Source: UBA9732 sp963621975 (GTDB lineage: Bacteria; Spirochaetota; Spirochaetia; Sphaerochaetales; Sphaerochaetaceae). Taken from it: DNA of 41,378 nt. The notes beneath the pieces are model-generated. The model was given only the letters and a program-made list of their open reading frames with translations, was not told the origin of the DNA and did not search any database. A program made the position numbers and the translations under genes. The stretch is taken from positions 1 to 41,378 of the forward strand of contig CAVFGI010000018.1 in the NCBI GenBank assembly GCA_963621975.1, written 5' to 3'. Positions 13,939-23,025 of this stretch are shown here, piece after piece (position 1 is the first letter of the stretch; each line of letters begins with the position of its first letter).

Positions 13939-15417
13939 TTAGAGAGCTGTTGTAATTTGTTCAGTTGTGATTTCTTTGGGGTAGGCTAAGCCTGTGAAAG
14001 TGGTGAACTGAAATTTGCCTTGTGCAATGAGCATGTCTATACCATGAATGATCTTACATCCAATTTGTTTTGCATGTATCAAGAAGGCTGTTTCGTGTGG
14101 TCTATAGACTAAATCGCATACGAGTTCTTTTCCACTGTAAATGAAATCTTTTGCAGGGTCGTTACTAGTGTCTTGGGAACAATCCATTCCCATAGATGTG
14201 GTCTGAACTACAATATCTACTTTTCCACTGTATTTGCTAACTTCTGAAAGAGCTCCATAAGAACAAGAAACTTCCTGTGCAAGAGCTTTGGCATTCTCTA
14301 ATGTTCTGTTTAATATTGTTATATTCACGTTGTGATTTCGTAATGCCCAAACAATTGCTCTTGCTCCTCCACCAGCTCCAAGTACAAGGGCATTTTTAAT
14401 TTTGCCCGCCTTGAGAGGCTTTTCAATTAGCTCTAGAAACCCGTAGTAATCTGTATTGCTACCTTGCCAGAGGTTGTTTTTCTTACACACCGTATTGCAC
14501 GAACCCAGTTGTCTAACTTCTCTACTTGTTTGTCCAAGATATGGCAATACGTGTATTTTATGCGGCACTGTAACAGAAAAGCCCTGAATATTTAAAATTG
14601 AAGCCAGCACAAAGAATTGCTTGACATCGTCAACATTAAATGGGACGTAGATTGCATTTTCCTTCACCGCTTTAAATCCTAGATTTTGAATTGCAGGCGA
14701 TATGCTTTTCCCAACGGGGTCTCCAATTACACCATATATTCGAGTTAAGTCTGACACCTGGTCTGCACGATACAATTCCTTCATGGTCTTTATGTTTATA
14801 AGCCCCACGGCTTTTGGGTCATTGGCCGCGCAAAAGGTTAGCATTGAACCAAGTTTTTTATACAGTACACGAGATGCAATTCCATACTTGCCCATCCCGA
14901 TAATTATTATTTCTCCTTTTCCTTTGAACTTCTCTCCAAGTTTAAAAAGCTTTACGAGATCTGCAATGCCATTTATTTGTACGGCTATCTTTGGGATGTC
15001 CCCTTTTTCAATGATGTGCGATATTTTTACGTCAAAATTATCTTTTGGGCTATCAAAACTGTGAATTGACCTAATAATCTTTTTTCCTTGAGTGCGTAAT
15101 GCCGCTTCCAAATCTGGTTTGCGTACGTTGGCTTCTAGGTCTACATATGTAAATGCACCTGCAGAGACCTTCTTTAAAAGAGAGAGACGGTTTCTTTCAG
15201 ATTGGGCAAATTCACCGGCATCGGACTGACGTCTGCAGGTGAGAATAACTGGTAGAGTGGTGTGAGAGGGAAAGAGGGTGGCCTCTTCTAGTTCTGTGGC
15301 GTCGTCTAAATTTAGTGTATCAATTCTGAGTTCAAGGAGGGATGCGTAGTTGGCGTTTTGGGCCAAAATTGTGTAGTTTTCTTTCATAGTTGCGCCGTTT
15401 AAAGTCAGGCAAAGCAT
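13939..15417 (-). CDS. aroDE: Bifunctional 3-dehydroquinate dehydratase / shikimate 5-dehydrogenase
   Basis: 492 residues from the ATG behind AAGGAG; the frame continues 29 codons upstream but overlaps the divergent gene. Residues 1-~220 are a type I dehydroquinase: ILTCRRQSDAGEF, YVDLEANVRK, catalytic His119 in RSIHS and the Schiff-base Lys143 in PKIAVQ. From ~227 comes an AroE domain: IGDPVGKSISPAIQN, catalytic Lys287 in VTVPHK, Asp323 in NTDYYGF, and the NADP loop GAGGGA at 347-352. It carries out steps three and four of the shikimate pathway in one chain, as in plants and chlamydiae. The next steps, aroK and aroC, lie 6.5 kb away on the same strand. Confidence 0.94.
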   Translation of the reverse strand: MLCLTLNGATMKENYTILAQNANYASLLELRIDTLNLDDATELEEATLFPSHTTLPVILTCRRQSDAGEFAQSERNRLSLLKKVSAGAFTYVDLEANVRKPDLEAALRTQGKKIIRSIHSFDSPKDNFDVKISHIIEKGDIPKIAVQINGIADLVKLFKLGEKFKGKGEIIIIGMGKYGIASRVLYKKLGSMLTFCAANDPKAVGLINIKTMKELYRADQVSDLTRIYGVIGDPVGKSISPAIQNLGFKAVKENAIYVPFNVDDVKQFFVLASILNIQGFSVTVPHKIHVLPYLGQTSREVRQLGSCNTVCKKNNLWQGSNTDYYGFLELIEKPLKAGKIKNALVLGAGGGARAIVWALRNHNVNITILNRTLENAKALAQEVSCSYGALSEVSKYSGKVDIVVQTTSMGMDCSQDTSNDPAKDFIYSGKELVCDLVYRPHETAFLIHAKQIGCKIIHGIDMLIAQGKFQFTTFTGLAYPKEITTEQITTAL

Positions 15418-15427
15418 TTTAGTCTCC

Positions 15428-15457
15428 TTGAAGAAGCTCGGCTTCCTATGGTAGCAT
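15428..15457 (+). promoter_or_regulatory. Possible promoter of the ABC-F gene
   Basis: TTGAAG (15428-15433) and TAGCAT (15452-15457), 18 bases apart. It overlaps the aroDE ribosome binding site on the other strand. Moderate match only. Confidence 0.3.
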
Positions 15458-15489
15458 ATCACACGAATTTTGTTATTAAAAGAACAATT

Positions 15490-17469
15490 ATGGGAATACT
15501 TCAAGTTCAGAATATAAGCCTATCGTTTGGAGATAGAAATCTACTTACAAATGCCTCATTAACGTTGGGAGAACATGCTCGAGCAGCTCTTGCAGGAGGA
15601 AATGGAGAGGGAAAATCTACCTTAATGAAGATCATTGCAGGTATTATGCCTTGTGATGGGGGAAAAGTGACAAAGACTAAAGGAATGCGTATTTCCTACC
15701 TTCCTCAGAGCGATATTGTTTTCAGAGAAGGCACTGTTTATGATGAAATAGAGAAGGGCTTTTCTAGATTTGAATCAAATTTGAAGCGTCAGCATGAGAT
15801 TGAAACACTTTTGGCTGCTGAGAATACAAGCACTGAGGCGCTTTTGCTTGAATTAAATGAACTGCAAGAAGAGCTTTTGGATAGCCCTTACTATGATAGA
15901 GAAGCTGTGGTATCGCAGATTTCAAAAGGTTTGGGTTTTTCTCAAAGTGATTTAAAACGGCCTTGTGGTGAATTTTCAGGCGGGTATCAAATGAGAATTG
16001 CACTTGCAAAGGTTCTTTGTGAAGATCCTGATTTAATGATGCTGGATGAGCCTACTAACTATTTGGATATTGAGGCTAGAACATGGCTTAAAGATTTTTT
16101 GAAGTCGTACAAGGGTTCTTTATTCTTGGTCTGTCATGATAAAGGCTTTATGGACGATACCGTCAATGAAGTTTATGAACTTTTTAATGGAAAGCTTACT
16201 AGATATAGTGGCAACTATACTTTCTATGAAAATCAACGTAGGCTTGAAATTCAACAGCTTGAGGCTGCATATAAAAAACAACAATCTGAGATTGATAAAA
16301 CAGAGCAGTTTATAGAGCGATTTAGATATAAAGCCACAAAAAGCAAGCAGGTTCAAAGCAGAATTAAACAGTTAGAAAAGATTGAGCCTGTGGTTGTTCC
16401 TTCTCATCTCAAGACACTTCATTTTTCTTTCCCAGAACCTCCTCACAGTCCAAATGATGTCGTAATTGTTGAGGATATGACAAAAAAATATGGTAATCAG
16501 GTTATATTCGACCACTTTAATATGTTAATCCCAAAAGGACAGCGTCTAGCTGTTACCGGTCATAATGGGATTGGAAAGAGTACACTTTTACGAATTATTG
16601 CTCAAAAAGATCCAAACTTTACTGGAGTTGCAAGACTTGGAACTGGGGTTAAAGTTGGCTACTATGCTCAGGATACTCAGGATTCTCTAGACTTAAACGG
16701 AACAGTTTTTTCAGAAGTTCAAGCTTTTGGAACTGAGGGTGCTATTAGAAATGCACTTGGGTCCTTTCTGTTTTCTGGAGATGATATTTATAAAAAAGTT
16801 AGCGTACTTTCAGGTGGTGAAAGATCCCGTCTTGCTTTGTTGAAAATTTTGCTTCAACCAGCTTCTCTATTAATTTTAGACGAACCTACAAACCACTTAG
16901 ATATCAATGCAAAGGATATGCTACTTAAGGCTCTTGAAAACTATAAGGGAACAGTTGTTTTTGTAAGCCATGACGCTTATTTTATTAGGGCTTTAGCTAA
17001 CAAGATTTTGTATCTTTCTACTGATGCACCAGAATTCTTTAATGGTGATTACGATTACTTTGAATGGAAAATGGATCAAAGACTTGGAATTTCAACAGAA
17101 CGTACTACGGAGCGAGTAGCAGAACGTGCAGCGGAGCGCTCAGCAGAACAAAGTTTTGTTGCAAGTTTTAACTTTGATGCTCCAACTGCAGCGGAAAGTA
17201 GGGCAGAGGCAAATAAGAGGCGAAACAGAAAAAACAAGCTCAAATCTACTCTTAAAGAACTTATGAATAAGGCCGATTCTTTAGATTTAAAAATTTCAGA
17301 AGTTAAGGCTCTAATGAATCTTCACGAGAACTACAGCAATGTTGAGAAAATTAATCAACTTGTAAAACAGTTAGAATCGTTGCAGGCAGGAAAAGAAGAA
17401 ACAGAACTTGAGTGGATTTCCAAAAGTGAAGAGTATGAAGCAGAGTTTGGCTCTGATGAAAACCTCTAA
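15490..17469 (+). CDS. ABC-F family ATPase (Uup/EttA-like, ribosome-associated)
   Basis: 659 residues, two ABC domains in tandem and no membrane segments. Domain 1: GGNGEGKST, FSGGYQMRIALAKVL, MLDEPTNYLDIEA. A ~80-residue charged linker with the P-site-tRNA-interaction pattern FIERFRYKATKSKQVQSR follows. Domain 2: GHNGIGKST, LSGGERSRLALLKIL, LILDEPTNHLDI. The C-terminal extension is an Arg/Glu/Ala-rich stretch (TERVAERAAERSAEQ) and a coiled coil, as in Uup. These proteins act on stalled ribosomes or in DNA transactions. I start at MGILQVQNISLSFG; the ribosome site is weak. It converges on the helicase-partner gene with only four bases between stops. Confidence 0.9.
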   Translation: MGILQVQNISLSFGDRNLLTNASLTLGEHARAALAGGNGEGKSTLMKIIAGIMPCDGGKVTKTKGMRISYLPQSDIVFREGTVYDEIEKGFSRFESNLKRQHEIETLLAAENTSTEALLLELNELQEELLDSPYYDREAVVSQISKGLGFSQSDLKRPCGEFSGGYQMRIALAKVLCEDPDLMMLDEPTNYLDIEARTWLKDFLKSYKGSLFLVCHDKGFMDDTVNEVYELFNGKLTRYSGNYTFYENQRRLEIQQLEAAYKKQQSEIDKTEQFIERFRYKATKSKQVQSRIKQLEKIEPVVVPSHLKTLHFSFPEPPHSPNDVVIVEDMTKKYGNQVIFDHFNMLIPKGQRLAVTGHNGIGKSTLLRIIAQKDPNFTGVARLGTGVKVGYYAQDTQDSLDLNGTVFSEVQAFGTEGAIRNALGSFLFSGDDIYKKVSVLSGGERSRLALLKILLQPASLLILDEPTNHLDINAKDMLLKALENYKGTVVFVSHDAYFIRALANKILYLSTDAPEFFNGDYDYFEWKMDQRLGISTERTTERVAERAAERSAEQSFVASFNFDAPTAAESRAEANKRRNRKNKLKSTLKELMNKADSLDLKISEVKALMNLHENYSNVEKINQLVKQLESLQAGKEETELEWISKSEEYEAEFGSDENL

Positions 17470-17473
17470 ATTT

Positions 17474-19348
17474 CTAAATACTACGAGTTTCAGAGACCTT
17501 GAATATTGAACCAACAGGGATATTCCGTTCTTCACCAGTTGGGATAACTCTTGCTTTAAGGATTGCATTATTGTTTCCATTTTTAACCAATTCAATAGGA
17601 AGCACTACAAGGTTTTCGTTGGTAAGTTCAATTCTAAGAATGTGTGGTTTTGAGTTTGAAGCTTTCTTTATCAAAGAGAGCTTTGCATTATAGTCAAAAC
17701 CACTTGCAGAAGAGAGCTTTGAGTACTTAAAGTTCTTTCCAATTTGGTCTTTTGATATTACGAGTTTAGAGTTGATTAACTCTTCAAGGTCAGCGTTAAG
17801 ACATCCATTTTTCTCTGCATAATTGACAAGTTCTTCCTGTAGTATTTTCCAATCTACAGTGGTGATGTTTACTTCTTCTTTAGCATTTCTACTCTGAAGC
17901 ATGAATTCTTTGCTGTAATTAGATTGGGCATAATAATCTTGGTCAGACTCTGTTAGATGTTCTGAAATTGCAGAGGGAAGAGATTCTAAATCCAGTGCTT
18001 TTGCGAGGACCTTGCCCCAAGAATTTAAAGTACTCTTTCTCATTAAAAACAGGTTCTCAGAAAATTCTTTCATGATATGGTCTGAGATCTCAGGAATGCC
18101 TTTAATAATGACGCCAACTTCTTTGGTGCAGTTTAAAACAATTCCATCATAGAGTTTAATTCTAGAAACCGATTTTTCCCATTGATCTAGGTATGCATTT
18201 ACCAAGTCATTATTTAAGTAATTTTCTATTGTTTTTTTACTAAGTCCCAAGTCTAAACCTCTAGCAAAACTGTCCTTTGTAATGGTGTAGACTACTAGAT
18301 TGTCACAGGTCTGGATATTTGCAAAAAGAAAAAGAATATCTGTAGCTTTTGGTGCTCCATAATAGGAAACTGTAAGGTCTGTACTAATAGTGAGTTCAGA
18401 CCTTTCGATGGCCTGATTAAGCATTGATTCATTGAAAAATACCATGTTCTTGTTGTTATAGACCATTCCTAGAGCCTTGAGGTCTTCAAGCAAGTCAGAA
18501 GCTTGTACACTTGGATGTAAAGAGTTTATAAGGTTGGCAAAGTTTGATGAAATTGTTGGAAACGCTCTTATTACAGCCAATGCTTTACAACAGGCAAGAG
18601 CAGAATCTTCACCATTTTTAGCCTCAATGGCATGCATGTTAAGATTAAAACTGTTCTGCTCTAATGTTTTTCTGCATTTTTCTAAATGCAGGGTAGGATG
18701 TTCTCCATTTCTCTCAATACTTCTTGTCTTAAGAGCAAGATTCTTATAAAGTTCAAAAACTTGAACAATCTGTTTTTCTTTAAATTTTGGGAAAATTAAT
18801 TCGAGCCGTCCGGATTTTATAAAATGGTGAAGATTTGCTTCTCTTTGAGGAACTGAGCCATTAATTAGAAGATTAAAAACTGCTCTTGCAGTATTTCCTT
18901 CTCCAAAAGGTACATTTTCCTTTTTTTCAATTTTTGCAATTGAAGAGGTTATAAAGTTTTCAATGTAGGACTTTAAAAGAGGATTTATTACATAATCCTT
19001 TTGAATTTTAAATAGAAGCAATCTGTCGCAAAGATTTTCTAACTTAAGAGAGAGTACATAATATGGCATTTCAGAGCAAAAAGCTAAAAACTGAGACTCT
19101 TGAGCTCCATTGAGAATACAAGTTACAGCAAGCATTTGCTTTTCTCTCTCATCCATTGAAGATATTTGGGCATTTAAGTTTTCTGGGTTAAGAAAGAAGG
19201 AAAGAATTTTTCTGTTTAATGTCTGCTTGTTAAATGGAGAGGTAATTTTGCCTAAAATGTTAGATGCTATAAAGTAATAGTAATCCTCATCTAAGGATGA
19301 GAGATAACCTAAAAAAAGTTCGTTTGCATTAACACTAGTTTGTGGCAT
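17474..19348 (-). CDS. Helicase-associated protein (XPB/Ssl2-like N-terminal domain family), partner of the adjacent helicase
   Basis: 624 residues, no membrane segment and no ATPase motif. The middle part (about residues 335-450, STDLTVSYYGAPKATDILFLFANIQ onward) resembles the helicase-associated/XPB-Ssl2 N-terminal-type domain found next to bacterial XPB genes; the flanks are helical and winged-helix-like by eye. Its ATG overlaps the helicase stop by one base (TAATG), so the two products are made together and probably form a complex. The name rests mainly on this pairing and on general resemblance. No nuclease motif such as the one in archaeal Bax1 is visible. Confidence 0.65.
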   Translation of the reverse strand: MPQTSVNANELFLGYLSSLDEDYYYFIASNILGKITSPFNKQTLNRKILSFFLNPENLNAQISSMDEREKQMLAVTCILNGAQESQFLAFCSEMPYYVLSLKLENLCDRLLLFKIQKDYVINPLLKSYIENFITSSIAKIEKKENVPFGEGNTARAVFNLLINGSVPQREANLHHFIKSGRLELIFPKFKEKQIVQVFELYKNLALKTRSIERNGEHPTLHLEKCRKTLEQNSFNLNMHAIEAKNGEDSALACCKALAVIRAFPTISSNFANLINSLHPSVQASDLLEDLKALGMVYNNKNMVFFNESMLNQAIERSELTISTDLTVSYYGAPKATDILFLFANIQTCDNLVVYTITKDSFARGLDLGLSKKTIENYLNNDLVNAYLDQWEKSVSRIKLYDGIVLNCTKEVGVIIKGIPEISDHIMKEFSENLFLMRKSTLNSWGKVLAKALDLESLPSAISEHLTESDQDYYAQSNYSKEFMLQSRNAKEEVNITTVDWKILQEELVNYAEKNGCLNADLEELINSKLVISKDQIGKNFKYSKLSSASGFDYNAKLSLIKKASNSKPHILRIELTNENLVVLPIELVKNGNNNAILKARVIPTGEERNIPVGSIFKVSETRSI

Positions 19349-21009
19349 TAAAGTTCCTCTACTAAGTATTTATAACCCTGTTCTACAAGGAATTTTTGTC
19401 TATTTGCAGAAAATTCTTCTTCCACGGTGTACTTTGTAATTATTGAATAGAAATAACAAGGATTACGTTTTGGCCTAAGTATACGGCCAAGTCTTTGTGC
19501 TTCTTCTTGCCTAGAGCCAAAAGTTCCTGAAATTTGAATTGCAACAGAGGCATCAGGAAGGTCAATTGCAAAGTTTGCAACTTTAGAAACAATCAGAACT
19601 TTTTCAATACCATCCTTGAAACGTTGATAAAGTTCATCTCGCTTAGAATTTGTTGTACTACCAGTAATTAGTGAAAAACCAAGCTTTTTTTGAAGCTCCT
19701 TTAATTGTTCTATATACTGTCCAATAATTAGGATACTTTCACCCGAATGCTTATGAAGCAGGCTCTCTACAACAGCCCATTTCTCTTTGTTGTTACTTGC
19801 AATCTTATATTTGTCACGCCTGTTAGCAATGGCATAAGGTAAAGCTAAATCAGGAGCCAATGGAACACGAACTTCAACACAATAGGCACTTGCAATCCAA
19901 CCTTTTTGAGCTAAATCTGTCCATGGAATATCAAATCTCTTTGGCCCAACTAAGCTAAAGACATCATCTTCTCTTCCATCTTCTCTAATTAAGGTAGCAG
20001 TAAGACCTGCTCTGTATATAGATTGCAATTCAGCTGTAATCTTGAACACGGGAGCCGGAAGCATGTGAACTTCATCATAAATAACAAGGCCCCAATTTCC
20101 AGTTTTAATTACTTTCATGTGCTCAAAATCTGCATCTTTATTTGCTCTGTAAGTCAAGACTTGATAAGTACAAACAGTAATTGGTCTGAGCTCCTTTTTT
20201 TCACCTGAGTATTCCCCAATTAAATCTGCTGGAATATTTGTTTTAGCCCTAATCTCTGCAATCCATTGGTGCACAGCAACAACGTTTGGACACAATATTA
20301 GTGTCCTAGTTTGCAACTTGGCCATTATTTTGATACCCACAACAGTTTTTCCACTTCCACATGGCATTACAATTGTCCCATATCCTGTTCCAGGTCCAAG
20401 GTCTCCCAAAAGCGATTGTACCGCCTCAATTTGATAATCTCGCAAAGGACAATTCATCTCAATTGAAACATTCTCAGATTTCACTAATGGCACGCGGTCA
20501 TCCACCGGATATCCAAGTTTAATTAACGCAAGCTTGACATCTCCACGTTCATACTGTTTTATCTCAAATGCACAAACATCTGGTTCATCCTTCAAGACCA
20601 CTGGACGTAGGAGCTTTGATAGCTTTTGGTTGGCAGCAATTGCTTTTGCAATAAATAAATCTGATATCTTTAAAATAAAGCTTTGTTCTGAATATGGTTC
20701 TAAAACTAGTTTTCCAAATCTAGAGGATACGTCTTTAATATAACTCTCAACAGGTTGTGGGATAGGAAACTTTGACCATTTATCCAGCCTTTGAAGAATT
20801 ACCTCTGTTTCTAGACCTGCACTTTTTGCGTTCCATAGAGAAATTGCAGATATTGAATAGGTATGAATATGCTCTGGGGCTTTAACCAATTCAGCAAAAG
20901 CCATAATTTCATCTCTACATTGAGAAGCAAAAGGGGAGTGTACATCTAAAAGTATTGTTCTATCGCTTTGAACTATAAGAGGTAAATCTTGAGTTCTAAA
21001 TTCAGACAT
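19348..21009 (-). CDS. XPB/Rad25-type DNA repair helicase (SF2)
   Basis: 553 residues from the ATG behind GGGAGA. An N-terminal XPB damage-recognition-like domain (LPLIVQSDRTILLDVHSPFASQCRDEI) precedes the helicase core: Q-loop PLRDYQIEAVQ, Walker A MPCGSGKT (215-222), DEVH (312-315), TATLIREDGRED containing the RED motif specific to XPB, and the motif VI region EAQRLGRILRPKRN. It is a 3'-5' helicase/translocase; eukaryotic XPB opens DNA in transcription and excision repair, and bacterial roles are poorly known. The first codons overlap the aroC 3' end by eight bases. Its downstream neighbour is a likely subunit. Confidence 0.92.
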   Translation of the reverse strand: MSEFRTQDLPLIVQSDRTILLDVHSPFASQCRDEIMAFAELVKAPEHIHTYSISAISLWNAKSAGLETEVILQRLDKWSKFPIPQPVESYIKDVSSRFGKLVLEPYSEQSFILKISDLFIAKAIAANQKLSKLLRPVVLKDEPDVCAFEIKQYERGDVKLALIKLGYPVDDRVPLVKSENVSIEMNCPLRDYQIEAVQSLLGDLGPGTGYGTIVMPCGSGKTVVGIKIMAKLQTRTLILCPNVVAVHQWIAEIRAKTNIPADLIGEYSGEKKELRPITVCTYQVLTYRANKDADFEHMKVIKTGNWGLVIYDEVHMLPAPVFKITAELQSIYRAGLTATLIREDGREDDVFSLVGPKRFDIPWTDLAQKGWIASAYCVEVRVPLAPDLALPYAIANRRDKYKIASNNKEKWAVVESLLHKHSGESILIIGQYIEQLKELQKKLGFSLITGSTTNSKRDELYQRFKDGIEKVLIVSKVANFAIDLPDASVAIQISGTFGSRQEEAQRLGRILRPKRNPCYFYSIITKYTVEEEFSANRQKFLVEQGYKYLVEEL

Positions 21010-21976
21010 TTTTATCTCCCAATCTTGCATTCTTTAAATAGATTTGATCCAAAATTACAAGTGCGGTCATTGCTTCAATAACAGGGCCAATTCTAAGACA
21101 AATACAGGTGTCATGACGTCCTTCAATAGAAGTTTCAACTGTTTTTCCTTCAACTGTTTTCATAAGTTGAGTTTTGCCAATAGAAGGTGTTGGTTTTACA
21201 GCAACTCTAAAGTTAATGTCAGTTCCATCTGAAATTCCACCAAGAATTCCACCAGAATATTTGCTCATATTGTTTTCGCTACCAAACAAGTTCTCACAAT
21301 TAAAGCCGGAACCAAATTCAATTCCTTTCACTGCGCCAATAGACATAACCGCATGGGCTATACAGGCATCAAGTTTATCAAAAACAGGTTCCCCAATGCC
21401 CATTGGAACTCCTTTTATTATACAGTCAATAGAGCCACCAACGCTGTCGTGATTATTTTTTGCTTGTTGTAAAACTTTCTCAAAGTTTTTTGTTTTTCCA
21501 CCAATAGAATGAATCTTAGAGGTAATAGTTATTCCTTGTTTGCCAAGGACTTGCTTTGCAATGGCTCCTGCAACAACACGGCTTGCTGTCTCTCTGCCAC
21601 TTGCTCTGCCACCACCTCTGTAATCTCTTATGCCATAACGAGCCTGATAGGTTTCGTCTGCATGACCAGGTCTGTATAAATTTTTGAGCCTTTCATATTC
21701 ACTTGGTTTTGCATCTTGGTTTTTAATTAGAATTGTGAGAGGTGTCCCTGTTGTTTTTCCCTCAAAAAGGCCACTAACAATTTCAATTTCATCTTTTTCA
21801 TCTCTAGAGCTTGAGAATTGATCTATGTTTGGCCTTCTTCTTTCCATTTCCTTGTTAATGGCAGAAAGGTCTAATTCAAAACCACTTTCAATTCCATCTA
21901 TTACCACACCAACCATTGGGCCATGAGATTCTCCAAAGGTTGTAATTCTCAAGATAGAGCCAAAAGTGTTAGACAC
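21002..21976 (-). CDS. aroC: Chorismate synthase
   Basis: 324 residues, shorter than the usual 350-390 but with both ends intact. It converts EPSP to chorismate using reduced FMN, the last step of the shikimate pathway. Signature segments: GESHGPMVGVVIDG at the start, RPGHADETYQARYGIRDYRGGGRASGRET, SGGILGGISDG, and the closing EGRHDTCICLRIGPVIEAM. The missing length is mostly a shortened loop before SGGILGG. Ten bases downstream of aroK; co-transcribed. Confidence 0.96.
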   Translation of the reverse strand: MSNTFGSILRITTFGESHGPMVGVVIDGIESGFELDLSAINKEMERRRPNIDQFSSSRDEKDEIEIVSGLFEGKTTGTPLTILIKNQDAKPSEYERLKNLYRPGHADETYQARYGIRDYRGGGRASGRETASRVVAGAIAKQVLGKQGITITSKIHSIGGKTKNFEKVLQQAKNNHDSVGGSIDCIIKGVPMGIGEPVFDKLDACIAHAVMSIGAVKGIEFGSGFNCENLFGSENNMSKYSGGILGGISDGTDINFRVAVKPTPSIGKTQLMKTVEGKTVETSIEGRHDTCICLRIGPVIEAMTALVILDQIYLKNARLGDKNV

Positions 21977-21985
21977 AAGATCCTC

Positions 21986-22525
21986 CTAGATTTGAAGCAA
22001 CTCCTTTAGTTTGTTTAGAACTTGTTCTTCAGACCATTTGTACAATTCTATCACATAATTGGCAAAACAAGAATATACTTTGTCCCTTTTTATATAGAGT
22101 TCGTGAAAGTTGAATTGTGGGTTATCACCAAGGTATGGAGGAAGTCCTTCATCTTGCATTCTTTTATATAAAACATGCTCTAATTCTTGAAGATATACTA
22201 AAATTCCATGCTCATTAATAATTTCTAGGCTATTGTTTGCTTCGCATACACCTCCGCCAAGAGAGACAATTGCCACTTTGTTTTCCTTGGTTAAAGTTTT
22301 GATTATGCTTTCTATTGCTTCTTTTTCTTTGTCTCTAAAAACGGAGGTTCCTACTTGTTTATAAAGCTCTCTACATGAGCTATATTCTTTGTTGAGTTTT
22401 AGTATTTCTTGGTCGCTATCAAGCCAAAGAATTTTAGTTTTTTCTGAAAGCTTTTGTGCAAAATAGGTTTTTCCACAGTTTTTAAGACCGCAGAGAAAGA
22501 TGATATTATTATTCATTTTTGTCAT
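21986..22525 (-). CDS. aroK: Shikimate kinase
   Basis: 179 residues. It phosphorylates shikimate at the 3-hydroxyl with ATP. Walker A GLKNCGKT (13-20), substrate-binding Asp36/Asp38 in LWLDSD, and the central SLGGGVCE loop are present; the lid and the R-type motif are weaker than in E. coli. Two starts are possible (the first Met or the Met three codons in). It overlaps the preceding membrane-protein gene by 17 bases, and its neighbour aroC supports the call. Confidence 0.9.
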   Translation of the reverse strand: MTKMNNNIIFLCGLKNCGKTYFAQKLSEKTKILWLDSDQEILKLNKEYSSCRELYKQVGTSVFRDKEKEAIESIIKTLTKENKVAIVSLGGGVCEANNSLEIINEHGILVYLQELEHVLYKRMQDEGLPPYLGDNPQFNFHELYIKRDKVYSCFANYVIELYKWSEEQVLNKLKELLQI

Positions 22526-22970
22526 TATTGCATCTTTTTGGACTTAATGTTGAAACTTCCTTGTAGTAGTCTGGAACTTTTTTGAATTTTGGTTCTTTAC
22601 TTTGCTTTATTTTTTGTTGAGAAGTGTGATTTTTGAGGAAATCGGACTCTGCTTTGTTGCGTTTAGATTTCACGCTTTGTATGTCTTCTGGGTTAAGTGC
22701 AATGCGGAAAATGATGATGATTAGAAGCCAAATTCCAGAGGCGCCCAAGAAAAAGATGGACAGTGCCTTTGCAAAGACTAGCATAAAAGCGTCTGTGCTG
22801 GTTGAAGTTTGCGCTAAAAGGCATAATGCAGAAGCTGCAAGGAAGATTAAGCTCAGTAGTACTGGGATAATCCAGACTCCGCCACGCTTGGAAAAGATAA
22901 ATTTGATGCACATGAGTAGGCAGATGAAATCTATGACTAAAGAAAGTAAAGGGTAGATAAAATAGGGCAT
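22509..22970 (-). CDS. Small membrane protein of unknown function
   Basis: 153 residues. Three or four hydrophobic helices fill residues 1-90 (YPLLSLVIDFICLLMCIKFIF, then WIIPVLLSLIFLAASALCLL, and ASGIWLLIIIIF). A basic, Lys-rich cytoplasmic tail of about 60 residues follows. I recognise no family. GGAGG lies directly before the ATG. It is first in the operon with aroK, aroC and the helicase pair, and overlaps aroK. Confidence 0.7.
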   Translation of the reverse strand: MPYFIYPLLSLVIDFICLLMCIKFIFSKRGGVWIIPVLLSLIFLAASALCLLAQTSTSTDAFMLVFAKALSIFFLGASGIWLLIIIIFRIALNPEDIQSVKSKRNKAESDFLKNHTSQQKIKQSKEPKFKKVPDYYKEVSTLSPKRCNNDKNE

Positions 22971-23025
22971 AGTTCCTCCACAAGTAATTGTATGTTATCA
23001 TATTGAGTGAAGATGAGGAATTGAT

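Noticed and set aside
21002..21976. Truncated aroC
   Set aside because: It is short, but the N- and C-terminal signature segments are both present; the loss is in a loop.
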